23,284 bases of DNA. Source: CAYQPF01 sp964419225. Its GTDB lineage: Bacteria > Cloacimonadota > Cloacimonadia > Cloacimonadales > CAYQPF01. The stretch is from positions 1-23,284 of the forward strand of contig CAYQPF010000079.1 in NCBI GenBank assembly GCA_964419225.1, read 5' to 3'. Position 1 is the first letter of the stretch; every line of letters begins with the position of its first letter. The position numbers and the translations under genes are program-made. A model generated the notes under the pieces. That model was given only the letters and a program-made list of their open reading frames with translations, searched no databases and was not told the origin of the DNA. Below, in pieces: positions 22,212 to 23,284 of the stretch.

Positions 22212-23284
22212 ATTCAAACGGTTGATTCAATTCTTCAGTTCCGGGAACAACGAATCTTCCGTTTCGGATGATATCTATTCTTTCTCCGGAAGCAGTCACA
22301 ACAGTAATATTCCCGATTTCTTCATAGGGAAGAGTAATGTCTGTATGACATTGGGTGTAGGCATCATCTATATTTGTTTTTCTGAGAATAGATCTTTCAT
22401 TATCACGGGACATAATTTCTTTTTTATCGGGGTTATAAACAGGGGAGTCTTCTTCCCAGGTATAGCAAGTATCCCCAATCGCAAAATGGGGTCCCATTTT
22501 TTCGATAATAAGGATAGGCAATAAAGGTAAAATGTTGAATTTTTTGGCCACAACATAGGCCAGAGTATTTGTACCTATGGCAAATTCCCCCATTGGAAGG
22601 GATTTATGGGGGAAGATCAAATTCTCTTCGATGTATTTTTTATTTTCATCTTCAGATGCAAAATTCGTACAGGAATAATTGGAAATATTACCATCTTCAA
22701 AATCAAGCCTCAGATTCAGGTAATTTAAATCTCGCAAATAGGTTTCAGAAATAAACAGGGTTCCATGTGTTCCTTTCAATTGAGGTGAAGTAAAAACTTC
22801 CCCGACAGGAATATTCTGGGTAGCTCCGCAATTATAGAAATTCGATTCTTTTTCAGGATTCAGCAAAGGCTGCATTTTGACAATTAAGTTTGTCAAATTA
22901 TTACCCTGACCCTTAATTTCCACATAATCAGCTTCATCCAGAACATCAATTATCTTCTGCTGAATTTCTAAATATTTATCATGGTTCAGTAAATTGATTT
23001 CCATAGTAGCTTCAAAGATATCTGCAAAATTGTCTCCAATTTCCGGAACTGGAAAACCAATGATACTATAACTTGTTTCATCACTGCGATAAACTTCCTG
23101 GAACATCTGTTCATATTTATTACTGGTATCTTGATTCAATTCCACTTGTTCGTCTGACAGTCTCAAGCACTCTTTTTTAGCTTCAGGTTCAAAGGGTTTA
23201 TGGCCGAACATGTCGTATATTATCGGTCCTGACATATCTGATAAGATTTGTTTATTTTTCAGGAGAGCTTCGTTTGCAACTTTC
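22210..23284 (-). CDS. Family M29 aminopeptidase, N-terminus beyond the window
   Basis: Metallo-aminopeptidase of the M29 (AmpS/aminopeptidase T) family, which releases N-terminal amino acids using divalent cobalt or zinc. The frame stays open to the window edge, giving 357 visible residues; an internal ATG at 23235 is not the likely start. Counted from that ATG, expected metal and catalytic residues are E146 ('IPVGEVFTSP'), E217 ('GEFAIG'), H250 ('MGPHFAIGD'), Y258, and H297 and D299 ('CHTDI'). 'LRLDFEDGNISNYS' is also typical. The family is usually about 370-410 residues, so only a short N-terminal part is missing. A heptamer array begins at its stop codon. The gap of 549 bases to the ssnA-like gene makes co-transcription uncertain. 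Confidence 0.85.
   Translation of the reverse strand, partial: KVANEALLKNKQILSDMSGPIIYDMFGHKPFEPEAKKECLRLSDEQVELNQDTSNKYEQMFQEVYRSDETSYSIIGFPVPEIGDNFADIFEATMEINLLNHDKYLEIQQKIIDVLDEADYVEIKGQGNNLTNLIVKMQPLLNPEKESNFYNCGATQNIPVGEVFTSPQLKGTHGTLFISETYLRDLNYLNLRLDFEDGNISNYSCTNFASEDENKKYIEENLIFPHKSLPMGEFAIGTNTLAYVVAKKFNILPLLPILIIEKMGPHFAIGDTCYTWEEDSPVYNPDKKEIMSRDNERSILRKTNIDDAYTQCHTDITLPYEEIGNITVVTASGERIDIIRNGRFVVPGTEELNQPFE

Noticed and set aside
1..23284. tRNA, rRNA, intact insertion sequence, prophage or toxin-antitoxin genes
   Set aside because: No cloverleaf-like sequence, rRNA signature, transposase, integrase or toxin family was recognised on either strand.

Overview
The window looks like a chromosomal piece of an anaerobic, AT-rich bacterium of the FCB superphylum, most likely Candidatus Cloacimonadota. 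The main reasons are two large secreted proteins ending in an 'NPFNP(S/T)TT' C-terminal sorting domain (type IX secretion-like), a PEGA plus SUMF1-fold exported protein, and a korDABC operon followed by a methylmalonyl-CoA epimerase gene. The phylum is an inference; no rRNA or other marker gene is present. No tRNA, rRNA, CRISPR array or intact transposase gene was seen.

Layout. Positions 1-207 hold a MITE-like inverted-repeat element that ends one base from the stop codon of a 968-residue beta-helix surface protein (minus strand, 209-3115). A divergent intergenic region, with a nine-base G/C homopolymer placed in the adhesin's probable promoter spacer, leads to a plus-strand exported PEGA/SUMF1 protein (3414-5150) and a Nudix hydrolase strikingly like animal MTH1 (5285-5761). 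From 5841 to 9706 comes a very AT-rich minus-strand block: three unrecognised exported proteins and an AlbA_2/GHKL-type winged-helix regulator with an in-frame TSQK repeat. Next, still on the minus strand, are an MFS transporter, a FemAB-like GNAT protein and an orphan TupA-like binding protein (9905-12991).

The best understood part is the plus-strand operon 13201-16573. It encodes the four subunits of a 2-oxoacid (probably 2-oxoglutarate):ferredoxin oxidoreductase (delta, alpha, beta, gamma) and then methylmalonyl-CoA epimerase. Together these would link 2-oxoglutarate, succinyl-CoA and the methylmalonyl-CoA (propionate) route, with reduced ferredoxin as the electron product. All five genes have strong GGAGG-type ribosome binding sites.

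The right third is on the minus strand: a GLUG-repeat surface protein with a sorting domain (16858-19467), an 861-base region without a convincing gene, an SsnA-like amidohydrolase (20329-21660), a perfect 243-base tandem duplication full of hairpins, and a family M29 aminopeptidase cut by the window edge (22210-23284).

The intergenic DNA is the most unusual aspect. Degenerate 7-base tandem arrays occur at five separate places, several touching stop codons. A hairpin-bearing repeat at the left end recurs in inverted orientation in the 243-base duplication at the right end. No complete new multi-gene system could be demonstrated. The best candidates for new biology are the heptamer arrays, the possible phase-variable promoter of the beta-helix adhesin, and the AT-rich orphan block with its regulator.
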